From Limnomonas spitsbergensis (taxonomy: Eukaryota > Chlorophyta > Chlorophyceae > Chlamydomonadales), in NCBI GenBank assembly GCA_037349105.1, contig JAYJMM010000123.1, forward strand, positions 1,860,001-1,924,000: a stretch of 64,000 nt of DNA, in the 5' to 3' direction. Each line of letters begins with the position of its first letter. Within the stretch, counting starts at the first letter, position 1. A program made the position numbers and the translations under genes. Positions 45,661 to 56,900 of this stretch are shown here, piece after piece. A model generated the notes under the pieces. It ran no database searches, was not told the origin of the DNA, and was given only the letters and a program-made list of their open reading frames with translations.

Positions 45661-48600
45661 CTAACTCCTCATCCAGCTTGAGCTTCCGGAGCCCGTTGGG
45701 TCGCTACACCCGGAGATAGGAGCAGCTGCTGCGGGCTCTCGGGTGTAGCCTCAGCAGCAGGAGCAACAGCAGGTGCAAGAGCTAGAGCTGAGGGAGTAGC
45801 AGGAGTAGAAGAGGAGTATTATGATGTGATTCTGCGCTGTCGCTTCGTCGAGTTCTTCCTTGCCAGCTTCTCAGCTCCTCTCTTGCACTCTTTCCCTTGT
45901 TTGTGATTCCTTAGGGCCACTGGGTTGTCTGTGAATTTTAAGACCTTCAAACATTGCTCGCAGCAGGTTGTCATTGCATAATTCATAGCAATGACCAATG
46001 CAGCATTATTATTGCAGCTACACCATGTGAGTCCATAATGGATGTACGCACAACGGCATTATCCCCACTCTTGCAACTTGCTTCTGATAAAAATAGTGGC
46101 CACGTCGTACAGTAACAGCTAGCGCCCAACCACACATCCATACTGTAGGACCATAATATCAGTCCTGGTTGAAAGGGCTGAGCGACAGTTCACTGAGTAT
46201 GTATGGCCTGCAGTGTATCCCTTAACTTACTGACGTCGCTCAACACCAACATGGCATCCTCCGGCGCCGCCAGGGGCAGAATGAAACTGGCCCACTATCA
46301 TTCCATCTTTACTGGGCTTCCATCTATGTGTTCAGGCGGTAGTCGGTCCCAAACCTTGAAAAATAAGAATGTTTAAATTTCCAGAAGAGATGATGATGGC
46401 AGGAGGATAATGAGTAAGCCTCCGAATCAATCAGGCCAATTACTAGCCAACTGCATCCGTATCAGTCTATTCACAAAGACCTGCCATCAAGCTAGCCAGT
46501 CGTATATCGTATTATCACACAGGGGCCGTCCAAACGTGGCGTCGGGTCATAATATCATCAAACAGGATCACCCACACATAACCACCACATAGCTACATGA
46601 ACAACAAGTTGTCGAGGGCTGTCATTGAACAAAAACACCTCACACCGCCACAGCAGCATTAAGCGAGCGAGGGCTGCCAGTATGGGCCCTGGCCTGCTCC
46701 TAAAATCAGATGCTCTCAGCCATAGTGTGATTTCAACAACAAGAAAAGGGACACTGAACGCCAAAGTGAACATCCAGGTGGGCAGGTTCCAACCGTCATC
46801 ACAGAAACCTGAACAGCCAAGCAACAACTTCCCAGTAGAAATGCTTCAAGCTCACACTCAGGCAAGAAAAGCTTCAGGTACACTCTCAGGCAAGGAGGCA
46901 TGAAAGTCCTCAAATAAACAACTGATGCGCAGCTCGTCCCCCAGGAATACAATGAGAGAGGATGCAACAGCAAGGACGAGCTCAAAAGAATGACCTCCCC
47001 CACCCCCCGTGGCATTACATTGGTGGTTACCATCACAGACATGCGTGCCAACAAATTGGAGGAAAACCAAACCCTACCAAGTGAACTGGCAAAAATAGTG
47101 AACGACTCGGTTTTACAGGCTTCCAAAGGGCACTGCTGTTGGATACTGGCCATACCCTGGGTTTGTGGCAGGGTAAATCAAACCTACAACTCTGGTAAAC
47201 AAAAAACTTGGAGGGTGTCAGCGTGCTCGCAACTTGGGGTGGGCGCTGCCGCGGTGGTGAGACCACGGCCGTATTCTTATGAGGATCGTATGGGGAAAGC
47301 TAGGCCAAAACGCCATCTTGAAGATCATCACCCCATGAGTTCATCAGCTGGGAATCCTGGGACCTAGGCATGATCACAGGACCGCACATAACTCGCTGTC
47401 CATGGCATCCTTAAAGCAACGCTGTCCTCCCCTCTCAAGTCTGCACTCCGCCCTCATCATAACTCCAAAACACACGGCCTGATGCATCCTGGCACTAACG
47501 CTGCTCTCCTCCTCACGCTCCTCCTTTCCCCACCTTCACCAAGGCGTGATCACAGGATCGCTGCCATGATGCGGTCCAGTGCGTCTGGCACAAATTCTGC
47601 AATCCTCAATCTCATCTGCTCCCCACCTCCAACGTGCAGTGTGGTGCATCCTGGCATCAAACGTCTTCACATTCCAAACTCTCCTCTGCCCCCCCACCCT
47701 CATCCTCACCCATCGTCGGGACCCCAAGCAATGCCAACAATACGGGGGCCTCCAGCTTTGTAGAAGTCATGGCAAAACAATGGCAATGGTCCCCATCGCA
47801 ACGTCCCTAGCCCTATAGCATAGACCTTAGGCAATCTCGCGGGTTGGCACTCGGCAGCCTTGCAAGCTCATGCTTGCACCACTGCCTAGGCATGGTCGCG
47901 TGGGTTGGCAGCCTTGCGCAGCCCCTCCTGCCCAGGTGGCGGTGCTGATATTACGCCCCTCGCCCTCAGATACGGGAGTTCCCGCCCCTCAGCCATTGCC
48001 GCCATGTTCCCTGTTTGCACGGGGCATGATCAGGATGTAGGGTCGGGATAAAGGGTCGGGGTAAAGGTTCGTTATACTTATTCAACATGCAGGGTTTGGG
48101 GGGAGGGATAGGGTCAAGGGGGATGTACTGACTTCATCAAGCGTAAAAGGCAATCAAGGACGCTTACGGTATGGCAGTTAAAATTCAACACAATTTAAAC
48201 TCAACATCAGAGACCTCAGAATTTGAGCTTGTCGGGTCAAGGCAGGGGACGAGTCAAGGTTAAGCTATTCCTTCAAGCGCACGGCCACCAAAAGTCGAGA
48301 GGTCACAAACACACAACACACAAAGGGTCACCCTGGTCACACTACCTGGGTACTCCCTGGTCACACTACCTGGGTACTCCCTGGTCACACTGCCTGGGTA
48401 GTGTGACCAAGGAGATACTACCAGGGTACTCCCTAGTCATACCATCAGATCGGTGCCATATCATCCCGCCACCACCAGACAGGGTCGTCCTGTTAGTACT
48501 GCCAGGCCATTTTGAAAAAGGCTGATGAGTGGACACACGGATGCTGTATAACTTCAAGCAGCAACGTCCAGCAGCAAAATCCCTATGGTTCATAGGGGTC

Positions 48601-48857
48601 GATCCCTCCGCGCGTAGAAACACTCCCAGATCAAGCTAGGCGCGTCATACGACCACAGCTCAATGCGGATAGTATGGGGCCACCACACAAGCAGATGGCC
48701 TTCGGCCCAGTCTTCCTGTTTGCACTGCCCGTATCTTTGGAATAAGGCTTTGACATGCATGTGTTCATGCTGTCACAATAACAGGCCTGAGCTGACAGCA
48801 TGGGGCCACTACCCAAGCACAGGGCGAGAGTCATCAAGCAACAGTCACCCAGCCCTG
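45661..48857. other. Gene-poor stretch left of HCF164
   Basis: No reliable exon. Short hydrophobic frames at 46558-47153 (minus) are broken by several stops. 47480-47760 is C-rich low complexity. 48310-48430 holds the tandem/inverted repeat listed separately. A further 3' exon of HCF164 could lie here but was not found. Confidence 0.4.
48325..48435. repeat. 24-bp tandem repeat with an inverted copy
   Basis: CTCCCTGGTCACACTACCTGGGTA repeats about three times (48330-48398) and is followed directly by GGTAGTGTGACC, the inverted form of its core, and a further variant. The stretch can fold into a long hairpin. Confidence 0.8.
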
Positions 48858-50828
48858 TCATCTCCAGATGTCTTTCACCCACCCCCGGCAAATATCCCTA
48901 TAACTCCGGAACTCATCCCATAACTGCGCACCTTCTAGGATCTGGCTCGGCAGCTTCCCAATAGCTGCCGCCAGCGGCTGCGCCTTTGAGTCCAGGAATA
49001 CAAAGTGTGGGACGCCCGCCACCTTAAATTCTGCCAGCTCAGGCGCCCATTTGCTGTTCTCAATGTTCAGCATCACATAGTTGACGTCCCCATTGTACCG
49101 CTGCTCAACCCGGTACCCCTCCGGTGCCAGCTCTTTGCAGATCTCACACCTGTTTGCACCAACAGCCCCGATTGAAAAGGCTTGTGGAGGCACCAAGGCG
49201 CTGCCCCAGCAAGTCACCCTGATGAATTAAAGAGCTTTCAACAAAGCTGCAGTGGTCGTGCCTGTTGCTCATGGGGTGATGCCATGTTAGCGAAAGCTGA
49301 ATGGCACCGAGATCGCAAGATCGAGAAATCGGCCCGAATCAAAGAGGCTTGGACTCGCTGAGGCAGGCCTGCAGCCGTTACTTTTCTACCTCCCACATTA
49401 AGTCCACCCACCCGCACCATCCCTGCTCACCATACACACTGTCCACACACACCTCACCAGACACCCACCCACACTCCCCCATCTAACCCCGCAGCCTCCA
49501 CCACCCACCCACACTCCCCCAAACCCTGCAGCCTCCACCACCCACCCACCTACCAGTTGGCGTAGAACTCCAGCACAGTGGGCTTGCCGTTGTGCAGGGC
49601 CACCTCCAGAGGCACCGAGCCCTGCTCTATCATCGCTAGAGTGGGCTCGCCATTCAGCAGCCGTCCGATGGCAAACGCCAGCACGGCCGCTACGACCGCA
49701 CCCCCTGCCACGCCTCTTCCCCCGCCCGCCCCGCTGCTGGGTTGCGGTGGCTGGGAAGGCGGAGGCTCTGGGCTGCTATTGGGTGCCGCAACTGGTTGCT
49801 GCTACAGGGGACATTGCGTAAAACAGGGGTGAGTGCCAGTAATAACACCGCAGTACAAAAATGTTTGCCAATGCCAGACTTTTCTTTATATAGAAAATAG
49901 CCGGCCCACACAAGCGATGAGGCTCCAAGTGCGACTAATTTTGTGGTGCAGGGCATAGCGCATGAGCATCGTTTCCTGCCAGACCTATCAGTACATGAAG
50001 ATTTAAGGGCTTGAGTTTGTTCTGCCTGCTCTCATTCTCGAGGCTTAAGACAGCATGAGAGCAGCATGCTTCTGCAGGGCAAATTATTTAAGCCCCCAAA
50101 ACGCTATGATTGCATATGTACTTATTAGACCACAGAGGCGTGTTCTCATCTGCAGGCCAACGGTGCCTGTTCACTGCTTAACTGTATGCACAGACGATGC
50201 CAGGCCAGGTTGTATGCTCTCATACGATGGCAGGCTATACCGGCACATGGACAAGCTTCCATGCAGCTCATGTCGAGCTGCATGAGGGCTTGACTCATAT
50301 GACCTGGGAATCAGTCATTTGACCTAACTTGAGCGCATGCAACAGCCACTGGTAACATTTGTTTGCTTTTGTGTGCTGTCATGGGGACAAGGTAGTGAAC
50401 TAGGACTGGAATCCCACAGACCGAGGCACTGCGGCACGCCTGGGAAGGTTAGACACGCATGTCTTGCCATGCCAGGCCGGAGTGGCAATGTGCTGGGCCA
50501 TGCAGGCATGGCCCTAGCGATAAGACGTGGACGCCGTGCCATGGCATGGCATGGCATGCTGTGCCACGCAGGCTGTCACACACTAAACAGCATCATGACG
50601 TGGATCTCAAGCATCAGTCTGCTGCCGCTGCATCGCACGCACCACAGATGAAGAGGAGGAGGAATCTTCCTCAGCCCGGGCCAGGACGACTTTACGTCGG
50701 TGAAGGGGTTTCAGAGCAGCTGAGGCAGGTGGCATCACTGGGCGCGCTCGAGTGAATTTGGAGGGGCTGATGCTGGAGCTGATGGAGGGGCATCGGCCCG
50801 AGGTCGTGGAAGTGCATGTTGACGGCAT
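48858..50828 (-). CDS. HCF164: Thylakoid thioredoxin-like protein HCF164
   Basis: In plants HCF164 is a thylakoid-anchored thioredoxin facing the lumen, needed to assemble the cytochrome b6f complex by passing reducing power across the membrane. Exon 1 is 50643-50828 (Ser/Thr/Arg-rich transit peptide, MPSTCTSTTSGRC), exon 2 is 49554-49801 and exon 3 is 48858-49149, joined in phase (241 residues, near the usual length). Visible features: Pro-rich spacer, membrane anchor VAGGAVVAAVLAFAIGRLL (residues 93-111), KPTVLEFYANW, the active site WCEIC (145-149, split by intron 2), NYVMLNIENSKW, and the cis-Pro loop GVPHF. The start at 50828 has a strong CCCGCC context. At exon 3's end a weak donor at 48931 could lead to another exon; reading through to the TGA at 48858 is the simpler choice. 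Acceptor 49801 could slip by three bases (tandem AGs). Confidence 0.93.
49440..49553. repeat. C/A-rich tandem repeat next to the HCF164 exon 2 donor
   Basis: The block GCAGCCTCCACCACCCACCC occurs twice, among other ACACCC words, and reaches the splice donor at 49553. Confidence 0.7.
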
Positions 50829-51364
50829 GGCGGGTATTTTCAAGCGTGTGAGGCTGTTTTACTCTTTGCCCCCTGGCGGGTAGTTTCGAGGCAGTGACAA
50901 AGGAGGGATGAGGTTCTCCTGCTTCTCCTTGTGAGGTGAAAGATATATCTGTCGATCTGTGTCTGGGATCTCACGGGAGGGGCCGACTAAATTATCGTGT
51001 ACGCGGTTTAATTTGCCTGTTTAATTGTCTGCTACGGGCGACGCTGCTTCTGGAATCAGGATGCGTTTGACAGGCGGTTCGGTTTCACCTGATCGATTCA
51101 CACCCCTGGGCATGCGTGGGAGGGAAGGATGTGGTCAAGGAAGCACGCGCCCTTTGCGCTGTCGAGGTGAGCAGCTTCCGCCGAGCTATCCCCTCCTGAG
51201 ACACGCGTAGGAGCTAGGGTCCAGGTCCGGGTTGACAAATAACGTGACGATTCGGGCGACTTCAGGTCCTCAAACCATGTTGTGGGCTTTAAATTACCCT
51301 GAATTTGTAGCTAGCCAAATAAACCAGCCAGGTTATCAGTGCGCGGAGTCAGCTGCACGAGCGA

Positions 51365-51510
51365 CATTGCCTAGATCATGATGGCCAACCGAATGACCGC
51401 TCCCCGCGCAACCGCATCTGCCGTGTAGCTGCTGAATTGCCTAGCCTCGTTGGCACGCCCATCCAAGCGCATCGCAGGGCGAGGCAGGCATCGACCTCCG
51501 CGCTGGACGG
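51365..51510 (+). pseudogene. Decayed partial copy of the AKR2-like gene's first exon
   Basis: Matches 53901-54045 closely: the segment CGAATGACCGCTCCCCGCG and the following CAACCGCATCTGCCG are identical. In the copy the Gln codon after SAV/SAA is TAG, so it cannot encode the transit peptide. Similarity seems to extend weakly upstream (CGTGACGATTCG at about 51242 and 53785). This is a direct duplication about 2.5 kb apart. Confidence 0.8.
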
Positions 51511-53082
51511 CAACACATTCCCTGCTTTATTTTATTTGTGACTGGCTGGATGATTGAATCGGCATGGAAGAGTAGTGAGTCACTGCCTCACTGGGTGGCG
51601 AGTGAGCGGACCCGTGTATCGGTGCATGGGCCCGGGATGGCCCATCACGGATGAAAATGTTTAAAACTCCACACCAGGACCTCAGAAAATTGCCAGAGGC
51701 CCTGATACCTCTGTATGTTACAATATACATTCCGAACTTAACTTGAAACTAAGCTTGCCAGGATTTCGTTGTGCTCGAGGGACGTCAGATTTCCACCATC
51801 AGATGAACATGTTTTTTTACTAAAAATGAGATGATCTGGTGCCACTTCTACTCACATTCGACTCCTCTCCCCAGTTTCTGTTTGCTTTCCCTCCCTGCCT
51901 GCACATGGCGGCTTGGCTTGAGTACGAAAGGGCGTGCTTCTGCCGTGCCAAAAAATTAAATAATCAATTTTCAATCAATTCGGCATGCATGTAAACGACC
52001 TCGGCCCACGGGGGTTATTCTTATCCTCAGGTTATCGGTGCTGCAAACAGATTAGCTGTAACATAGAAGAGCCATACATCCAACGGCCTATGGGCCTCAG
52101 AGAGTATGGAACATACACCTAAAAATCCTTCTGTCTCGGTAGTTTGAAGTTCCTATCAGTGCGAACATCGAGCAGCCAGAAGTGCGGCAAGCTAATTGAG
52201 CCGGCCCTTGTTGCTCTATGCCGTTGATGTACTCTGATGCCCTAGTCAGCCCATCAGTGCATGAAGCCTATAACACATTGATAACGCCCCAGGGCCTGTG
52301 TCAAACACTGAACACCTCTGCGTCCTGCCCAAAAAGGCTCCGCCGCGTCAATGTCCAACTGTTGTTTGGAAACGAAAGAGAGAAAGGCCAGGGAGGCAAC
52401 AGGCAAAGACACCTAATCGACCACCCCAGGAAAAGGAATAAAAGCCCAATTTCCCGGCCTGCCGGAGTCTAGCCCTCCACAAGTTCAACCAGATCTTCCA
52501 CAAAAGCCAGGGCCACAAAATCCATGCCAGCCCCGTTGCAGCTCGTGAAAGTCCATGGCGCCATCCGGAGGGCCTACCCAACCCCGCACCCTTAGTTTCT
52601 CCTTGAGAGTAGGGCATTGGAAGCAAGCATGTGGCTCGTTCTCCACCTTTTTGCCATCTCCCCTTGCCCAACATTGCTGTCAGCATCGTGTCTCACGCTG
52701 CTAACCGCTGCGCCGTCCTTTAGTGTCGGCTGTGCTGACTGCGCCGAGTCGCAGCCTTCAGTTTGTGTACATGTGCGCACTCGCCATGTGGCAGGTGCGG
52801 CTCCTTGCGTGTCGTAGACTGAAACCAGGCTCATCAGTCGGCTGCAGACCAGGGCTCTGTGGTGGGGCCCCTGGGATCCCCCCGACCGGATATATCCAGC
52901 TGCACCTGCTCATGGGCTGCATCTACTAGCGCCTGCGCCTCTGTGATGTGTCAGCGGCTGGAAGTCAGTAGCTGCCTGACACAGTTTTTGGACTGCCAAG
53001 GCCGGTGTGCTACACCCTAAATCCCACAGTCAATGCCAGGCAAGGTTAAGCTCTCGGTAAGAAGGGCTACATGATCAATAAT

Positions 53083-53145
53083 GTTAAATCTCTGGGCCCA
53101 GCTTCAAAGGCTCAACAGCGTGGGCACCCAATTATTTGGTAGGGA
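53083..53145 (+). repeat. ~50-bp dispersed motif, copy 4
   Basis: Diverged copy: CAATAATGTTAAATCTCTGG, CCCAGCTTCAAAGGCTC and GCGTGGGCACCCAA. Confidence 0.6.
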
Positions 53146-53905
53146 TAATAGAAAGCTGAAGGGGAGAGGGATTGATGGGGCAATGAAAGCACCAGAAGGA
53201 AGGGAAATGAACTTTGATGATCCCCTCTAAGGTCCAGCCTTCAGCAACATCAACCAAATATTGCATGGGAGTTCGCATAGGAGCTGCATGGGAGGATGTC
53301 CATGCACTCACGTGTACATTTTTCAATGTGGGTCTTACCTCATAGCCTGGAAAGTATTCGTCTGACTTGATTTGAGCGCGCTCGCTACAGGAGCTCCTTC
53401 CACTTTTTGATTTGACGTGCGGCCATGAGAAGAAAGTGGGACACACATGAGAACTTCATGTCGAAAAGCAAGGAGCCTGGCATCCGACAGACGCAGGGTC
53501 ATCCTGAATTGTGCCAGGGAGGACATCAAAAAGATTGCAGGTCATGCCAAGCCACGTCGAAGTGGCACCATGTCATGCCATGCCATGCAGGATTGGGTGC
53601 TGAAAAGCTGGTCCAGCATCATGGCATGAACGTTATCAGGTCACACATCATGCTCCTGCTGCATTGCACAATGCACGAAGCTAAGAAGATTTAGCGTGGG
53701 CAAAGGGGTCTGGGATCAGCGGTAACAGCAGCGGAAGTACCGAAGGGCGGAGCAGCCAGGGTACAGGGAAGGGGTTTCGACGCGACGTGACGATTCGAAT
53801 GCCTCCAGCTCACCCCTATTGTTGCGTCAGTCCATCAGAACTAGCAGCTGGAAAACGGAACACAGCAACAGCAACATCATAAGCAAAAGCAGCGGTGTCG
53901 CCGAG

Positions 53906-56900
53906 ATGATGATGAGCCACCGAATGACCGCTCCCCGCGCAACCGCATCTGCCGCGCAGCCGCTGCAGCGCCCTGCCTCGTTGGCACGCCCCACCAGCAG
54001 GTGCCTAGCGGTGGCGAGGCGGACATCGGACGCTGCGCTGAGCTCCTCGAAGCGGCAAGTGCAAGCTCGTAACATGGGGGGAATGAGCCCAGCAGCACTC
54101 GAGGAGGCGATGAAGGACCCCAAGATGCGAGAGGCCATGCAAGAGGCAATGAAGAACCCAAAGGTATGCGAGGCCATGCATTGGAGGCCGTGCACGAGAC
54201 CATGCAGGAAGATATCCAAGAGGCCGTGCAAGAGGCAACAGGTTGAATGGTAGCCCTGCCCAGTGCTTGGGCCTGTAGACGGCTTTCTTGATCCATAACT
54301 CATGGCGTCAGGCCATGTAAGAGGCATTCAAGAACCCAAAGGTGCCCAGGAAGGAGTTAGGGGTTAGCCCTGCCCACTGATGCGGCTTCGTTCTTGTAGT
54401 AGGGTTTTTATTCCCTCTCTGCACGCATGCATGCAATTGCAATCAATCATCCACGCGTTTGATATTAGCCCTACCCAGTGCTGTGAACTGTGGGTGGTGG
54501 CCCTCTGAATCCACGACTCAGGATGTTTGGCAATGAAAAATCCAGAGGCATCCACTAGGTAGGTAGGTGGTTGGTTGCTAAAACGTGCTGAGGCAGAACG
54601 GGTGGCGTCCTTACTGCGCAGGTTTCCATGAGGAATTGGGATAGTGGTCCCTACCCATTACAGCAGCGATTTAATGGACAGATTGCTTCATTCGTGCCAC
54701 ATGGCAGATATCTTATTTGCACGCATGCACTCTGTAATAAAGGTCCTGTGAACATAATGCCTGCCATACGCATGCCGGCAGACCATGTAACGGCCAGGAG
54801 ACATGTATGCCCCATGCAACACTCCATGCAAAGGCCGCGAGGCTGTAACCTACGTGGCCATGGTGCATCAGTGCATCAGGAAGCTGAAGGCACGAACAAG
54901 AGCATGCTGTTTTTCATTCTTGCAGACTACAAACTAACTTGCGGCTTGTGGGCTGCTGCACTGCCCAACATGGAAGCCATCTCATACCCGTCTCGCCTCC
55001 TTCTCATTTTTTTCCACTGCTTTCTGGTGCTGCCCTCCCACAGTTCATGGAGCAGATGAAGCAGATGCAACAGGCGATGCAGGTGATTATCTTAGTCAGT
55101 TAGTTAGTTATTCCTGTTTGATCATCCTGACGCAAAACAAGGGCCTTGGGTGCAAGGGTAGGCAGTAGCAAACCACTACTCTTCTGCCCCCTCCATTTCT
55201 TTCTTGTGACTTGCTTGGTGTATTGCTGTAAGCAGCAGTTGATGCGGTTGTAATTTGGCAGCGTTGTTGCTCTTAGTACAAGTTTCTCAGGATCCTCATG
55301 AAAAAGAAGAGGGCTCAAATATATAAATATAAATCATATACGGTATACTGGTTTCTGCTTGTCAAACGGACCAGGCTGCCTGTGCGGCTTGAGAACCCTC
55401 AATGTCCTGCAGTCATGTCCGCCTATACCCTTCATTCTCTTAAATTATATCTCTTGGAAGTTACCCCCCTACTTCCTTATCTCTCGGGACATTTATCCCC
55501 TTTCCCTGAACCTCAGGGGGGGAGGTCAGTCGACATTTAGGCATGCTATGCACCCCCTCTCTAGACATCTTCTTGAACAATATACCCACCTTATCGTACC
55601 CACTCTCCCCATGCCATGGGTCCCCCGTCCATGACCCTTGATCCGTAATCCCTTTTCTGTGAACAAAACCTTGACACAGCCGAGCAGATGCGGAACTCCT
55701 CCTCCTCCCCATGCACCCTCCTGCCGCGACTCTCCCTCCATGCTGTGTACAGAACCCCGAGACCGCCAAGCAGATGCAGCAGATGCAGACCTATATGCAG
55801 AACCAGGGACTTCAGGAGCGCATGAAGTCACTCAAGGATGACCCGGAGTTTGCGGACATGTTTGCCGACATTCAGAAAAACGGGATGGGGGTGCGTGACA
55901 TGCTGCATGGGTGCATGGGGGATTTGGGTGTTGGGCGCATAGGTTCATGGGGGATGGGGCCATGGGGTGCGTCATTGACCACATGGGTGCATGGGACGGG
56001 GGTGCCTGATAGGCTGTGTGGGCTCAAGGAGGAAGGGGGGGTGTGCCCAACCCCCGCCTTATGCAACATTGGGCAGAATGGTTCATCTGGGTGGGGCGCC
56101 AGTCATTTTTCGAAGGAGGATTTCAGCCATGCTTGCTAATTCTTGCTTGTTATCAATACCCAGAGGGATTCCAGGTGTTGGAGCTGAAGGGTCACAAGCT
56201 ATTCAGCACCTTCCAATAATTTGTCACAGGCTTGACGGGGGCTCACTTGCTGCCGAAAGGAGGGGACACGCGGAGGGTGGGGGTGGGGGGACTGGGGGCC
56301 CTGAAGAAAATTTACACTGCATAATGCACCAGACATTTGAATTACCTCCCTCAGATGTGAGTTAATTACCAGCATGGGATCATGGGGCTTGGGAGGGGGC
56401 ACGATGCAGTACTGCACCCAGTGGAATCACTCAAATGCTTTGTCCCCGCCTGCCGTCCTAGCCATGACAAAGGAATACAAGGACCCTACACTCTACATCC
56501 AAACCTTTAACCAATCCTACACCCTTAATACTTACCCCCAACCCCAAACCCTCCTCCAGACCATGATGGAGTACTGCAGGGACTCTAATCCCCAACCCAA
56601 TCGTTAACCCTTTACCTTAAACCCTCCTCAGGCCATGACGAAGTACTACAACGACCCAGAGTTCCTGGCCAAGCTGGGGGACAAGATCAGGGATGTCGTG
56701 CCAGAGGGCGAGGACGGGGTGGTGAGCCCCCCCACGTTGGGCGGAGCTCAGCAACGGGCACCGGTTGAGGAGCAGGAGGTGGAAATAAATAACATCCTGG
56801 ATGCTTCAAAGTGAGCAAAGAAGGGGGGGAGGGGGAGCAAGGGGGGAAGGAGGGAACGCAGGGAGGAGGGAACGCGGGGAGCAGGGAAGCAGGGAGTGGA

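Larger units (their letters stand above)
50829..53905. other. Stretch between HCF164 and the AKR2-like gene
   Basis: It holds the promoter side of both genes, the decayed exon copy at about 51365-51510, and one ~50-bp dispersed motif at about 53083. ATGGC/CATGC-rich runs occur at 50455-50570 and 53540-53600. No other gene seen. Confidence 0.45.

Noticed and set aside
46558..47153. Hydrophobic minus-strand frames that could be a membrane protein
   Set aside because: The two best segments share a frame but are separated by three stops; no convincing intron joins them and no motif is recognised.
47480..47770. Overlapping open frames in C-rich sequence
   Set aside because: Low complexity explains the lack of stops; no family signal.
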